A stretch of DNA of 64,000 nt from Channallabes apus (taxonomy: Eukaryota; Chordata; Actinopteri; Siluriformes; Clariidae): the NCBI GenBank assembly GCA_030522415.1, contig CM060112.1, positions 2,598,501-2,662,500 of the forward strand, read 5' to 3'. The notes under the pieces are model-generated. The model was not told where the DNA came from and searched no databases. It saw only the letters and a program-made list of their open reading frames with translations. A program made the translations under genes and the position numbers. The first letter of the stretch is position 1; the number at the start of each line of letters is the position of its first letter. Below, in pieces: positions 47,706-58,810 of this stretch.

Positions 47706-47950
47706 CTTGTTTCCATCGTATTTGGTCCGATCGTTGTTGGCTTTCTCGGCCTTCTCCGCCATCTTCTTCTGCATCTGAGGGCCTCGTCCGAAGAAAATAT
47801 AATTGACGAAGGCGTACTCGAGTAGCGCTAAGAAGACAAAGACGAAGCAGCCCATCAGGTACATGTCTATGGCTTTGACGTAAGGGATCTTGGGCAGCGT
47901 TTCTCGAAGGTGGGTGTTGATGGTGGTCATGGTGAGGACCGTCGTGATAC
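47706..47950 (-). CDS. gabrb: GABA-A receptor beta subunit, penultimate exon (M2 end, M3, start of loop)
   Basis: A 245-nt exon between a CTTTCACAG acceptor and an AAG|GTGATG donor. It begins with the last two bases of a Gly codon, then reads [16 protein letters not shown] (distal half of pore-lining M2), [15 protein letters not shown] (M2-M3 loop and start of M3), the rest of M3 through [10 protein letters not shown], and a charged start of the intracellular loop ending in Asn-Lys. It leaves in phase 0, which matches the terminal exon. The M2 residue that is Asn in beta2/beta3 and Ser in beta1 (etomidate/loreclezole position) is Asn here, which argues against beta1. The preceding exon (M1 and start of M2) was not found up to the window end, so the upstream intron probably exceeds 16 kb. 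Intact, no anomalies. Confidence 0.96.
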
Positions 47951-48289
47951 CTGTGAAAGGATCAAGGTTTAATGTGAAGACATTTTTCTTCAAACACTCA
48001 TGATGTGGTGAAGCAGTAGAACAACTTATTTAGGTGTCGGAAAAATATTCTTACAAACATTGTTTTTTTTTTTCAAGTGTACCAAATACAAATACTGAAG
48101 GGTTATCAATAAGGCCGTAAATAAAACATTTGCACCACACACACACAAAAAGGTTCCTTAAGCATTTATTGGATAATTATGGGTACTTGGCTTTCAAACA
48201 GTTCTACTCATTAAATTTTCAGATATGGAAATCGGGAAAAATCTGTGCAGCTTCTCTCAATGGGAAAAACACATCCAACTATTCAGCGG

Positions 48290-48592
48290 TTGTCTACACC
48301 ACCTTACCCTGTGTAGCGTTACCGGGACCTTGGAGACGGTTATTTCATGGCACAAGGTACCAATTCATCACAGCACACATGCATACAGTACACTCACACA
48401 CTCAATCAAACACTACAAGCTTATTTTAAACACCAATCAACCTACTGTACAATGCATGTCTTTGAACTGTGGGACGAAATTAGAGAACCCATCAGGAGAA
48501 CACGGAAACTCCACACACAGACAAGAGGCGAGATTTGAATCACCAACCATGGAGGGTGACACGAGGTGACACTGCGGTGCCAACGGGGAAAA
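48290..48592 (-). repeat. SINE copy, diverged
   Basis: The minus-strand head is near 48590 (GGCACCGCAGTGTCACC, ACCCTCCATGG) and the body matches the 35.65-kb family (ACAGTTCAAAGACATGCATTG, CTGTGATGAATTGG). Diverged and probably old. Confidence 0.55.
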
Positions 48593-48785
48593 CCAGAAAT
48601 TGTCCAAGAGTCCAAGAGTGAGAATAGGGGCAGAAAGTTCAGGAACTACTACTTAAACTGGCGGTGCAGTACAAGTTCTTGCTCCAACCATAAAAATGCA
48701 AGGGAAAGAGAGATATAAAGTAAGTAAGGGGTCTGCATATTGTTAAAGACCTTTCAAATAATTTCCCCATGGAGATCAATAAAGC

Positions 48786-48786
<1 letters not shown>

Positions 48787-48856
<70 letters not shown>

Positions 48857-48868
48857 CATCCATCCATC
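48787..48868 (+). repeat. (TCTA)n microsatellite ending in (CCAT)n
   Basis: About 17 TCTA units then a few CCAT units. Confidence 0.95.
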
Positions 48869-49389
48869 TACTGTATCTACTGTATATAAGGTATACATGG
48901 AACATTTCCTGAAGAGGAGGTATGGACACGCCAATGATTTCTTCAACTTGGCCATGGTCAGCTGGTCAGGAAGCTCATGATGATTCTCCTGGAGAAAACA
49001 TTTGCTGCTGCCACATGCCTGAAAATAATGGAGGTGATGCTGGGGTTTGTTAGGAGGGAGATGCGGTTGGTTGCCTCAGGTGACATCCCCTGCAGTGTTT
49101 GCTTTACTAAAGTTAACAATCGTTTCTTTAGTTTTTATTAACATTTACACCAGACTGTGAGCCGTTCCGCCTCCACAGTATTCCACGAGCCGAAACTGTC
49201 AGGGCCATGGGGGGTCCTTCTGCAAACAAGAACAGATGGTGGCCACGCAGTAAGGAATTTCAGGATCTAGTAAGACATAGAGGTGTTGAAAACTAGCAGG
49301 TCTAGCTCAACTTGAGTTTATGAACAGCATACAAATGTAGGGGTTCTTCATGTGAAGATAGGTAAGGGCCAGGTGACATCATGTCCTTA

Positions 49390-49800
49390 GTGGGTTGGTT
49401 GTGGTTGTGGTTACTACAGGGAGTCCACTGTGCTGGGGAGATGATCATGATCAGTCACTTCATGATGGTTTGACCTGAATGCTTTGGAACTTTTAGGCAT
49501 GGACTTGAAGATCTGGAGAAAACTCCTCAGCTCAGGAAGATGTTGAAGATATCGATTCAGAATCTATGCGGTGTCTGAACACTAAAGCAGGGATGTTATT
49601 AGGTCCCAGTGCTTTGAAATGGTTGACTATGGAGAGAACTATCCCCACATGTGTTGTGGACAAGTGCGTGGATGTCCTTCTGGTATAATGATAAATAGAG
49701 ATGAATGAGTCTAGGTGGAAGGCAGTGGTGGTGCATCGTGGAACCTTGTCTAGCAAAGCACATTATAGCCCAGGTGACATACACCACACATCTCTGGAAT
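49390..49800 (-). pseudogene. Decayed LINE reverse-transcriptase fragment
   Basis: The minus strand has HVGIVLSIVNHFKALGPNNIPALVFRH, which resembles the start of the RT domain of L2-type LINEs ([14 protein letters not shown]), followed by HS.QTIMK-like debris. Many stops. Assignment rests on one block. Confidence 0.4.
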
Positions 49801-50059
49801 TAATAGTTGTGCGTTGCAAAACTAATTGCCTCTTGCATCCTGCTTCACCTCCTGCAGCATCCTGGGGGTTCGGTGGTTTATTATTGGGGCGTTCGACTGT
49901 AACATCATCAGAGCACATGTAGCTACTTATTAATTTATAACAAAGAAATAACATTTGGTAGCTAGCTTTTATATCGCGGTCCTGGTGTGCAGACAGAGGT
50001 GGCCAAACTCTGATCTGTTTTAGGTTTGGTATAGCACATCACTGCATTACATAGTTCTT

Positions 50060-50350
50060 CTTCTTTGTCTTTCGGCTGTTCCCTTTCAGGGGTCGCCACA
50101 GCGAATCATCTGCCTCCATCTAACCCTATCCTCTGCATCCTCTTCTCTCACACCAACTAACTTCATGTCCTCTCTCACTGCATCCATAAATCTCCTCTTT
50201 GGTCTTCCTCTAGACCTCCTGCCTGGCAGTTCCAACCTCAGCATCCTTCTACCGATATATTCACCATCTCTCCTCTGAACATGTCCAAACCACCTCAATC
50301 TGGCCTCTCTGACTTTATCTCCAAAACATCTCACATGGGTTGTCCCTCTG
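50060..50350 (-). pseudogene. RTE-type LINE C-terminal fragment with 3' tail
   Basis: The minus-strand frame 50086-50334 contains LRWFGHVQRRDGEYIGRRMLR then GRRSRGRPKRRFMDAVREDMK and EDAEDRVRWRQMIRCGDP, the C-terminus of fish RTE-clade LINEs. The following CTGTGGCGACCCCTGAAAGG and CCGAAAGACAAAGAAGAAG is the matching 3' tail. 5'-truncated. Confidence 0.8.
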
Positions 50351-51529
50351 ATCAGGGGACTGCATTACATAGTTAAGTGGTCTAATCTTCTAAAAATACG
50401 TATTTTATGGAAAACACTTATCATTAACTTAGTCAGGTAAATTCTTAGTGAATCTGGAGAAAGATCTCAAACCCTTCTGATTTTATCCTCCTGTGCGCTG
50501 GTTCTCAGTGAGGATTCCATGTACCAAGAAAGTCCATTAGTTTTCTTGACAGTTAAAGGGGAACATGACTGTAGAAAGTTTGAGAACCCTTGCTGTGGTG
50601 TGTATACTGAAATCCCACAATGAACTGCAGGAGATTAGGGATTGATCAGTCCAAATGCATTTTAGAGTTACGATATGGGAATAGGGAGACAGAAGTGGGA
50701 CGGCATAAGGCATCGTCCAGGCTGCGATGAGAAAAACAAAAAAGTGATGAAAAGCCTCATGCAGAAATTGGACTAAAAGTACATAGAAGGCTGTATAGCC
50801 AGAAAAGTACACTATGATACTGAGATTATTCAGAGACTCGGCCAAAAGAGCTGCGATGAAATATTTCTCGTTTGACAGCTCGAATCTGCCGCCCACCATG
50901 AATCTGGACAGCGCGGATGGCTGCTACAGATTGAGCTCTGTCACCGGGAGCAAAAGCCAAAAAAACGAGGTCTGCTTATTCAATGCAATTACACAATCGT
51001 GCTGTCAAACACGACGGTGAATCAGCCTCTCGTCACGGCAGTGTGTGTGCGTTAAAACACCTCGCGCCTGTTTACCATTTTTCATGCTTTAAATCTAATT
51101 TCTGGTTATAGCTGGAAGAAAGTGGAGACTAGTGCATGTTTGAAGCACTTCTATCTAACAATTAGTTTTTTCATAATAATATACTTTATATGTACACGCT
51201 ATATTCATCTCCCATGCTCAGAACTTTCACAACATCAGGAGAAAATATTTTAATCCTCTTATTCCACAGCAAGTTGCCAGTGATTAGAATTTTTCCTTTT
51301 AATAAAGAATGACCTCAGATACTTTAATCGATTAACACTGGAGACTCCTTACATAAAAAAGGTCAAAGTTAACGTCCACGTGAACAAGCTGTTGGTAAAA
51401 CGTATTAGAACAAGTGCATGAATATAAGCCTGCATTACTGCGGGAGCTGCTGCTATACTATAAATAACATAACATAACATAACATAACATAGTCATAACA
51501 CCTTCTCACCAATCAAAAGTTTTAGGCCA
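50351..51529. other. No exon recognised (probable GABRB intron)
   Basis: A 68-codon frame at 50814-51020 has no domain or family resemblance. ATAAC pentamer repeats lie at 51463-51490. Confidence 0.5.
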
Positions 51530-52060
51530 CTTTCTAACTCCATGATGGTTCCTGATGTTTATTTCTTTCTACATTGTAAAGTTTTGCTGAAGGCGTCTAA
51601 AAACTGCATGAATCTCCTTTGAACAGTTGATATTGAGATGTTTCTGCTACTTCTGCTCTGTAAAGACTTCATAACGCCTCTAATCTGAGCTGCTGTTAAT
51701 TGGTCATTTTTCAGGCTGATAACTCTAAATGAACTTCTCGTCTGCAGCAGAGGGAGGTTTTGGTCTCGTCCTCCTGGGACGGCCTTCATGAGAGACAGTT
51801 TCATTATGGTGCTGGACGGATTTTGCAAATGCACTTGACACAATACTGTTCTTGCAGGAACTATTACAGAAAGGCCGACCTCTGTGTCTTACAATAACAA
51901 CTAACTGGTGTTTTTCTTGTTGTTACTTAATTACCTAATTCCATATGTGTTATTTTATAGTTTTGAAATCCACAGTATTGTTGTAGAATGTAGAAAATAA
52001 ATCACTAAACAAAAACTAAGACATTTGCAAGTGTCCTAAAACTTTTGAACGGCCGTGTGT
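51530..52060 (-). pseudogene. Tc1-like transposase N-terminal fragment
   Basis: The minus-strand frame 51559-51843 reads MKLSLMKAVPGGRDQNLPLLQ, then NDQLTAAQIRGVM...NISISTVQRRFMQ, a recognisable HTH of the Tc1 type. Terminal sequence with AAAACTTTTGAACGGCCGTGTG is near 52030-52060. The catalytic domain is missing. Related to the fragment at 27.7-28.1 kb. Confidence 0.6.
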
Positions 52061-52149
52061 GTGTGTATATATACATTTGGGATGAACTAACTTAAACAAC
52101 ATTCTGCATTTACTGTGACAGAAAGCGGGATTGTCATGTCAGTGAGCGA

Positions 52150-52620
52150 ATATTAAGGTCCAATGGTGGAAGGGGGCGGGGCTTCCACTAAGAGTCACTT
52201 ACCTGGGTAAGAGGTGGCACCAGGATGCACTATGGGCAGATGATGTTCTGCTGGGAAACCTTTGGGTTCTGCCATTCATGTGGATGTTACTCTGACACGT
52301 ACCACCTGCCTAAACCTACTGTAGCTGCAGACTGAGTTACACTCCTTCACATTGAGACGGAGTTCTCTGAACGCCATACAGTGGTGTCTTTTAGCAGGAT
52401 AATGGACCTGACACACTGCAAACATTGTTCAGCAACGGTCTGAAGAACATGACAGATCTCCAAATACTCCAGATCTCAGTCTGATCGAGCGTCTGTTGGA
52501 CGCGCTGGAAAGCCAAGTCTGACCCATGGAGTCTCCACCTCACCAGGATTTAAAGGATCTGCTACTGACAGCTTGGTGCCAGATACAACACACACAATTT
52601 CAGAAGTCTAGTTCAGATAA
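52150..52620 (+). pseudogene. Tc1-like transposase C-terminal fragment
   Basis: Decayed sequence with FQQDNGP...LFSNGLKNMTD and, further on, the SPDLIERL-like block and LKDLLLTAWCQIQH-like end in shifting frames. Order and spacing fit the second half of a Tc1 catalytic domain. Stops and deletions throughout. Confidence 0.5.
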
Positions 52621-53687
52621 ATCCCACATTACTGTCATTAATACTTGGCATCAATACTGATAAAACAAGCGTTTCTGAGAGCTGGAATAAAACCATGCCG
52701 CGCATATGTGTCCACTTTGAGCACTTCTGGTACTACTACTACAACACTTTACTACTACTGTGTCTTTACATTTCTATTTATAACCCAGTTATTGCCCTGT
52801 CTCTGGCTCCAGCTGCTTAACAGCACCTACTGTATTATATAATATAATATTATATTACACCTAACGGCATCTGGTTCTTAATGAAGTAAACGAGCTCCAG
52901 CCTGGTGATGAGCTTCTCAGGAGCACAATAACTGCAATACGGACTTGTTATGACTTTCCGTGTCATATTATGACATCAGTACAGGAGACAGCCGCTGACC
53001 TCTCACAGGAATAACACAACAGCAAGCAACAAAATAGCGCCAAAATCACTAAACGCATCATATTTATTGTGTTCCGGGGCGGACGTTGACTTTTAACTCC
53101 CCGCCGAATGTGAAAGTGGTTCGACCTAATTACTATAACCGCATGTCTATTACATTCCGTCTCCCCGAGGGAAAGCGTTATCTGCTTAACGAGACACTTT
53201 AGAGTGGGCCTGTCCTACTTTCACCAGCTACATTAACATTTAAAGACACATTTAACATGATTCCTGGAAGCACACCACAGAAGCGCGAGTGTGACGGCCC
53301 TGCGCCGCTCCATAATGAATTCTAAGAGAACGCCGAGGCTTTGTTAAAAAGGTCTTCCTGTTCCAGATTGAATCCCTCGCTCTGTGTTTCCTCGGCGATG
53401 AAAGCAGGAACGGGTTTCCGATGTTTAACTAAAGATTGAACAAAAACTATGATTTATCACAACCTGGCTTTTCAGCTGAGGTTATTTATAGAGATCCCGA
53501 ACGGCACCTGATACGCCATGCTGGTGCTGAATTCTGAATCCCGATTCACTTCCTGGTGTCTCCGAAAGTCTCAGTGAATTTCATGCAGTCGCGCAGCTCC
53601 AAATCAAACGCATATATTAATGCACTAGTTCAAATGAGTTGTCTTTTTCAGGGATGGTTCAGTGGACGTGACATATAATCAGATATA
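52621..53687. other. No exon recognised (probable GABRB intron)
   Basis: Unique-looking sequence with a TATAATA patch at 52836-52856. Confidence 0.5.
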
Positions 53688-55305
53688 CAGTGGTGTGAAA
53701 AACTATTTGCCCCCCTCCTGATTTCTTATTCTTTTGCATGTTTGTCACACAAAATGTTTCTGATCATCAAACACATTTAACTATTAGTCAAAGATAACAC
53801 AAGTAAACACAAAATGCAGTTTTTAAATGAGGGGTTTTATTATTTAGGGAGAAAAAAAAATCCAAACCTACAGTACATGGCCCTGTGTGAAAAAGTAATT
53901 GCCCCCTGAACCTAATAACTGGTTGGGCCACCCTTAGCAGCAATAACTGCAATCAAGCGTTTGCGATAACTTGCAGCGAGTCTTTTACAGTGCTCTGGAG
54001 GAATTTTGGCCCACTCATCTTTGCAGAATTGTTGTAATTCAGCTTTATTTGAGGGTTTTCTAGCATGAACCGCCTTTTTAAGGTCATGCCACAACATCTC
54101 AATAGCATTCAGGTCAGGACTTTGACTAGGCCACTCCAAAGTCTTCATTTAGTTTTTCTTCAGCCATTCAGAGGTGGATTTGCTGGTGTGTTTTGGGTCA
54201 TTGTCCTGCTGCAGCACCCAAGATCGCTTCAGCTCGAGTTGATGAACAGATGGCCGGACATTCTCCTTCAGGATTTTTTGGTAGACAGTAGAATTCATGG
54301 TTCCATCTATCACAGCAAGCCTTCCAGGTCCTGAAGCAGCAAAACAACCCCAGACCATCACACTACCACCACCATATTTTACTGTTGGTATGATGTTCTT
54401 TTTCTGAAATGCTGTGTTACTTTTACGCCAGATGTAACGGGACACGCACCTTCCAAAAAGTTCAACTTTTGTCTCGTCGGTCCACAAGGTATTTTCCCAA
54501 AAGTCTTGGCAATCATTGAGATGTTTTTTAGCAAAATTGAGACGAGCCTTAATGTTCTTTTTGCTTAAAAGTGGTTTGCGCCTTGGAAATCTGCCATGCA
54601 GGCCATTTTTGCCCAGTCTCTTTCTTATGGTGGAGTCGTGAACACTGACCTTAATTGAGGCAAGTGAGGCCTGCAGTTCTTTAGATGTTGTCCTGGGGTC
54701 TTTTGTGGCCTCTCGGATGAGTCGTCTCTGCGCTCTTGGGCTAATTTTGGTCGGCCGGCCACTCCTGGGAAGGTTCACCACTGTTCCATGTTTTTGCCAT
54801 TTGTGGATAATGGCTCTCACTGTGGTTCGCTGGAGTCCCAAAGCTTTAGAAATGGCTTTATAACCTTTACCAGACTGATAGATCTCAATTACTTTTGTTC
54901 CTGAATTTCTTTGGATCTTGGCATGATGTCTAGCTTTTGAGGTGCTTTTGGTCTACTTCTCTGTGTCAGGTAGCTCCTATTTAAGTGATTTCTTGATTGA
55001 AACAGGTGTGGCAGTAATCAGGCCTGGGGGTGACTACAGAAATTGAACTCAGGTGTGATAAACCACAGTTAAGTTATTTTTTAACAAGGGGGGCAATCAC
55101 TTTTTCACACAGGGCCATGTAGATTTGGAGTGTTTTTATTCTCCCTTAATAACGTAAACCTTAATTGAACACAAAATGCAGTTTTTAAATGATGTTATCT
55201 TTGACTAATAGTTAACGGTTTTTGATGAGCAGAAACATTTAAGTGTGACAAACATGCAAAAGAATAAGAAATCAGGAAGGGGGCAAATAGTTTTTCACAC
55301 CACTG
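53688..55305 (-). mobile_element. Tc1-like (DD34E) transposon, copy 2
   Basis: 1,618 bp, bounded by CAGTGGTGTGAAAAACT and its complement, with TA at both flanks (53686-53687 and 55306-55307). Terminal inverted repeats are long, about 200 bp. By eye it is a close copy of the element at 11937-13556. It lies in the presumed large intron of the GABRB gene in the same orientation as the gene. Confidence 0.95.
53912..54928 (-). pseudogene. Tc1-like transposase, copy 2 (inactivated)
   Basis: Frames 54149-54841 and 53912-54148 cover most of a transposase: paired-like HTH with GRPTKISPRAQRRLIREA, WTDETKVELFG (first catalytic Asp), GGGSVMVWGCFAASG, QQDNDPKHTSK (second Asp), SPDLNAIEMLW (catalytic Glu). 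Compared with copy 1 it has a 10-bp deletion near codon 10 that shifts the N-terminus out of frame, and an AAA-to-TAA change just before MKTLEW. The usual Pro before the catalytic IE is Ala. All three catalytic acidic residues remain, but no full protein can be made. Confidence 0.93.
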
Positions 55306-55307
55306 TA

Positions 55308-55891
55308 TTATGTTTATATAGTACAGTATACTGTATATGGAAGGAGTCTCCAGTGTCAGTGCTTTGTAACAGATGAAGCTTTAATTTAAATCTTTCTTGA
55401 CGTGTATCTCGATGACACGAGAAGCTGTGAGTATTTGTCTTGTTAACTTTAGAAACAGAAGCTGGTGAAGAAATTATGTGAGAATTTGTTTTATGGATGA
55501 CTAACAATGGATAAAAAGTTACAACAAGACATTACAATAACAATTCTTATTTACTCTTTAGTATTTAGTATTATTAGTATTATTACTATTATTACGCGAC
55601 ATGATTCTGTCTCTCCCTGGACGTATTTCCTTACGGATGTTTTCTATCCAGTCACACGTATCACATCAACTGGACTCTGAGGTTCCACATCTGTGTGACT
55701 TTCAAACGTGACTCATGAAAAGACGTCTTCATTCTCCACATGAATCAAGAAATGTAAAAATCAGGAGTGTGTGACTCAGTTACTCGAGCCATCAAGAAGC
55801 AGAAGGAGCTTAAAGAGGAACGCAGGCAGACTGACACCGTTCACATTATCTCAGCTTCTCGCACTTCCATTTGGAGCTGACTGGACTCCTA

Positions 55892-55932
<41 letters not shown>

Positions 55933-57092
55933 TTTATTCAGATAGCCTGAATGCGGATGAGGAGGATGGATGGATGGCCTTCTCCTCGCTCTTGGCTCTC
56001 TCCGAGTGGTTTAAAGGCGAGATTCATCGCTCCTCTGCAGCGTGCCGGAGATCAGAAATGGAGGTTAAATGTAATTGTTTTCCAGCTGGATCGATCTTTG
56101 TGTTTTTACTGGGTTACCTGGCAGGAGAGAGAGGCCAAGAGAGTGAGAGAGCTGCTAATGATAATAGCAGGTGAAGTGAGATGTGTGTGTGTGTGTGTGT
56201 GTGTGTGTGAGAGGCCATACAGTAGATATGTTTCCATCCCACATCCCAATGCAGAGTGCTCTCATTTCACTGCTTAATGTCGTTAATGAGGAGAGTCTCA
56301 CTAAATGTAAACCATCATCCTGTTGGTTTTAACCCTCTCTCACTTCCTCTTGTTCTCTCCCAGGCAGGCACACACTCGAGTGTACACAGCTCATCATAAC
56401 ACACACACACACACACACATGATCTCATGAGCTAAGAATCGTCTCACACTCCCACCTCTGAGAGTCAGTGTGTGTGTGATGTGGGAGGACGGATGAGTTG
56501 CCAGGTAATCAGCTACACCGTATAAGTCACTTAGATTTAGGTTTACACTTTCTATTAGTAGACCTCGGGTGTGAATGTATTGGCACGCCTGTACACCGTC
56601 CACCATGGGCAGATATCACTCGGGTATTGAGTCATTAATACGGTTTGTTTGTTATTATTTGTGGGGACGTTACATTACTGCTGCGGCTCGGTTGCACGTC
56701 TGTGGTAGACGATTTTCTTTTATTAGTTAGAAGTTAGAAGTAGATTAGGACACCAGTATAGTACAGTAGGTGTAACTAAGAGGTGTGAGTAGATGCCGAT
56801 TACAATGTACAGTACATAGATGTAGATTAGAACGCATGCTGCTGGAAATATGATGTAGAATGTAATGATGGGAATAGATACAGTATCGATTAGGAGGCGG
56901 GTATATGCAGATTAGGAGGCGGGTATATGCAGATTAGGAGGCGGGTATATGTAGATTAGTAGGCGGGTAAGGATGTGACTGATTGAGTAGAGCAGTACCA
57001 GTGACTAACATGAACTCACCTGTATTACAGACAGTTTAGCAATACGAAAAGGTAATCAGTGTTAAACTGCACTGAACCAAAGCACTTGTCAT
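55308..57092. other. No exon recognised (probable GABRB intron)
   Basis: GT tracts at 55896-55929 and 56180-56208, and the 22-bp repeat at 56.88 kb. Nothing coding recognised. Confidence 0.5.
56880..56965 (+). repeat. 22-bp tandem repeat
   Basis: Four near-identical units of GATTAGGAGGCGGGTATATGCA, with a diverged fourth unit. Confidence 0.8.
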
Positions 57093-57420
57093 GTGCTGTT
57101 AAAGGACAATAATCACCATGAGAGTGCGAACAGTAACCCTGATGGTGGCACTAAACAATACAGAAAAGCTAGCTTTCATCATCTGAGCGAACTGCTAGTG
57201 TCTTACAATCCGCCACGCCTACTTCGGTCAAAGGATGCAGGCTGCTTGTCAGTACCGCGTATTATGAAAACTACAGCTGGGGGCAGAGCTTTTTCTTACA
57301 AAGCCCCAAAATTATGGAATAGTCTTCCAAATAGTGTTCGGGACTCAGACACAGTCTCAGTGTTTAAGTCTAGGCTAAAAACCTATTTATTTAACCAAGC
57401 ATTTTTATAAATAGATTTGC
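57093..57420 (+). pseudogene. LINE ORF2 C-terminal fragment
   Basis: The frame ending at 57410 contains APKLWNSLPNSVRDSD then VFKSRLKTYLFNQAF, the C-terminal signature of ORF2 in many fish non-LTR retrotransposons (CR1/L2-related groups). Only this tail is present, as expected of a 5'-truncated copy. It abuts the hAT terminus at 57429. Confidence 0.6.
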
Positions 57421-57428
57421 CATAAGGC

Positions 57429-57979
57429 AGTGGTTCTCAAACTTTTTCTGTCATTCCCCACTTAAGAGGGTGAGTGAATTTTCAAGCCCCACTTGTCAAC
57501 AAAATAATAACAAAATCGGCCAAGTTTACTGTTTATTGAAATATCAATTTCTAAACCAATAAGATCAAACAACACCAAGTTAAAAACAGATAAAATACAC
57601 GTGCAATTGTTACAAGGCTTACGTTGTCACTTATCTTTGCATAATTGACCCCATGTTTATTAGCTGCTCAGCAATCGTTTGTAGTTTTTTTTGCACTGGC
57701 CAATTCTGTATGTAACTTTGAATGAAGCCATTTGTGCTTTGCTGTCCACTGATTCAGATGTTACCATGCGATTCTCCTGCTGTCTGTATTCTGCCAGCTT
57801 TCTTTGATTGAAGTCGAGTGGCTTATTAACGTGACTGGAGTGTGTTGTCTCTAAGTGTCTTCCTAATTTGTTGGGTCTCATGCGGTCTGCTGCCAGCGGT
57901 TTAAGACACAACATACACACGGGTCTCTCTCCTGCCCCCACCATCACCACCATGAACCCAAGCTCAAGATAGGCTTCAT
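57429..57979 (-). mobile_element. hAT-like (Charlie/ZBED-type) element A, truncated
   Basis: The left end at 57429 has CAGTGGTTCTCAAACTTTTT, a typical hAT terminal inverted repeat. The minus strand carries a transposase N-terminus: ...EAYLELGF...RPVCMLCLKPLAADRM.PNKLGRHLETTH (Cys2-His zinc finger) then ...SFKVTYRIGQCKK, with a frameshift before TIAEQLI and a stop soon after. The rest of the transposase is missing. At 57979 the sequence is replaced by element B. Family level (hAT with CxxC...H finger) is clear; the subfamily is not. Confidence 0.65.
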
Positions 57980-58209
57980 TAGGGGTGGGCGATATAACCA
58001 AAATCTTCTATCACGGTAGAAGCAATTTTCTAACTCAATAACGATATATATATATCACAATATAGCAATTTGTATCTGAAAATACATAAATAAAAATGAA
58101 AACACAAAGAAATTGTTTTACATAATTGTATTTTTTTATGTAATTTTTATTTAAACTGTGAATTGCTGGGGTTTGCCGCATGTTTTTTGACTTTGGCCAT
58201 ATTCGATTG
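57980..58209 (-). mobile_element. hAT-like element B, terminal part left of the gypsy insertion
   Basis: Begins with AGGGGTGGGCGATATAACC, a terminal motif (AGGGCTGGGCGATAT-like) common in fish hAT elements, followed by AT-rich sequence to the GATTG gypsy target. Near the gypsy, the minus-strand sequence resumes the BED-finger remnant of the right-hand piece. The transposase appears internally deleted, so this was probably a non-autonomous copy. Its other end lies beyond the window. Confidence 0.55.
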
Positions 58210-58810
58210 TGTCACGGTCCGTGCAGGCGTGGTGGATCCAAGCGCAGAGCGCGTGTGGAAAACAGCGCCGGTTATCCTGTGGTGAACTATGCGCTGATAG
58301 TTTTATGAATGAAAGGAGGCGTGGCGCGAGCTTAGAGCAGAGCATGCAGGAGGGAAGAGCCGGCGTGCACTGAATGCAAGCCTGATCCGTGCGGAGTAAT
58401 CGAGAGCATGAGCGTGCGTGGTTCAAAGCCGAGACTTCAAATACAGTCCGTGATCCTGAATCGTGGTCATGAAACGTGAGCGAGAGTCGATAACCGGCAA
58501 TCCGAAAAGGCAGTAGTCCAAAACGTGAGACGTGAGCGAGGTCCGTGAAACAGAGCATGGGTCGAGATCCAAATGTCAAGGCAGAGAAGAACGCTGGAAA
58601 ATTGGGCATGAAGGCACACAATAATCTGGCGAGGGGTGGTGGTTTTAGAAAGAGTTATATAGAACCAGGTAATGAAATGAAATGAAGAACAGGTGTGTTG
58701 AGCCGGTGAATGAGGCGGCAAAATGAAAGCAGTGGGCTGGAGTGTGGAACGGAGTCGCAGGTAATCATGGCTTGGCTTGAGGCGGGGGCGTGACCTGGCG
58801 TATCGTGACA
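58210..58810 (-). repeat. 3' LTR of the gypsy element
   Basis: 601-bp copy matching the 5' LTR, directly after the polypurine tract. The last 46 nt of the gag-pol frame, including its stop, lie within it. The frame that is open through the 5' LTR runs here into a short tail in hAT-derived flanking sequence. Confidence 0.95.

Noticed and set aside
50814..51020. 68-codon plus-strand frame, opposite to GABRB
   Set aside because: No domain, no homologue recalled and no sign of splicing; probably random within an intron.
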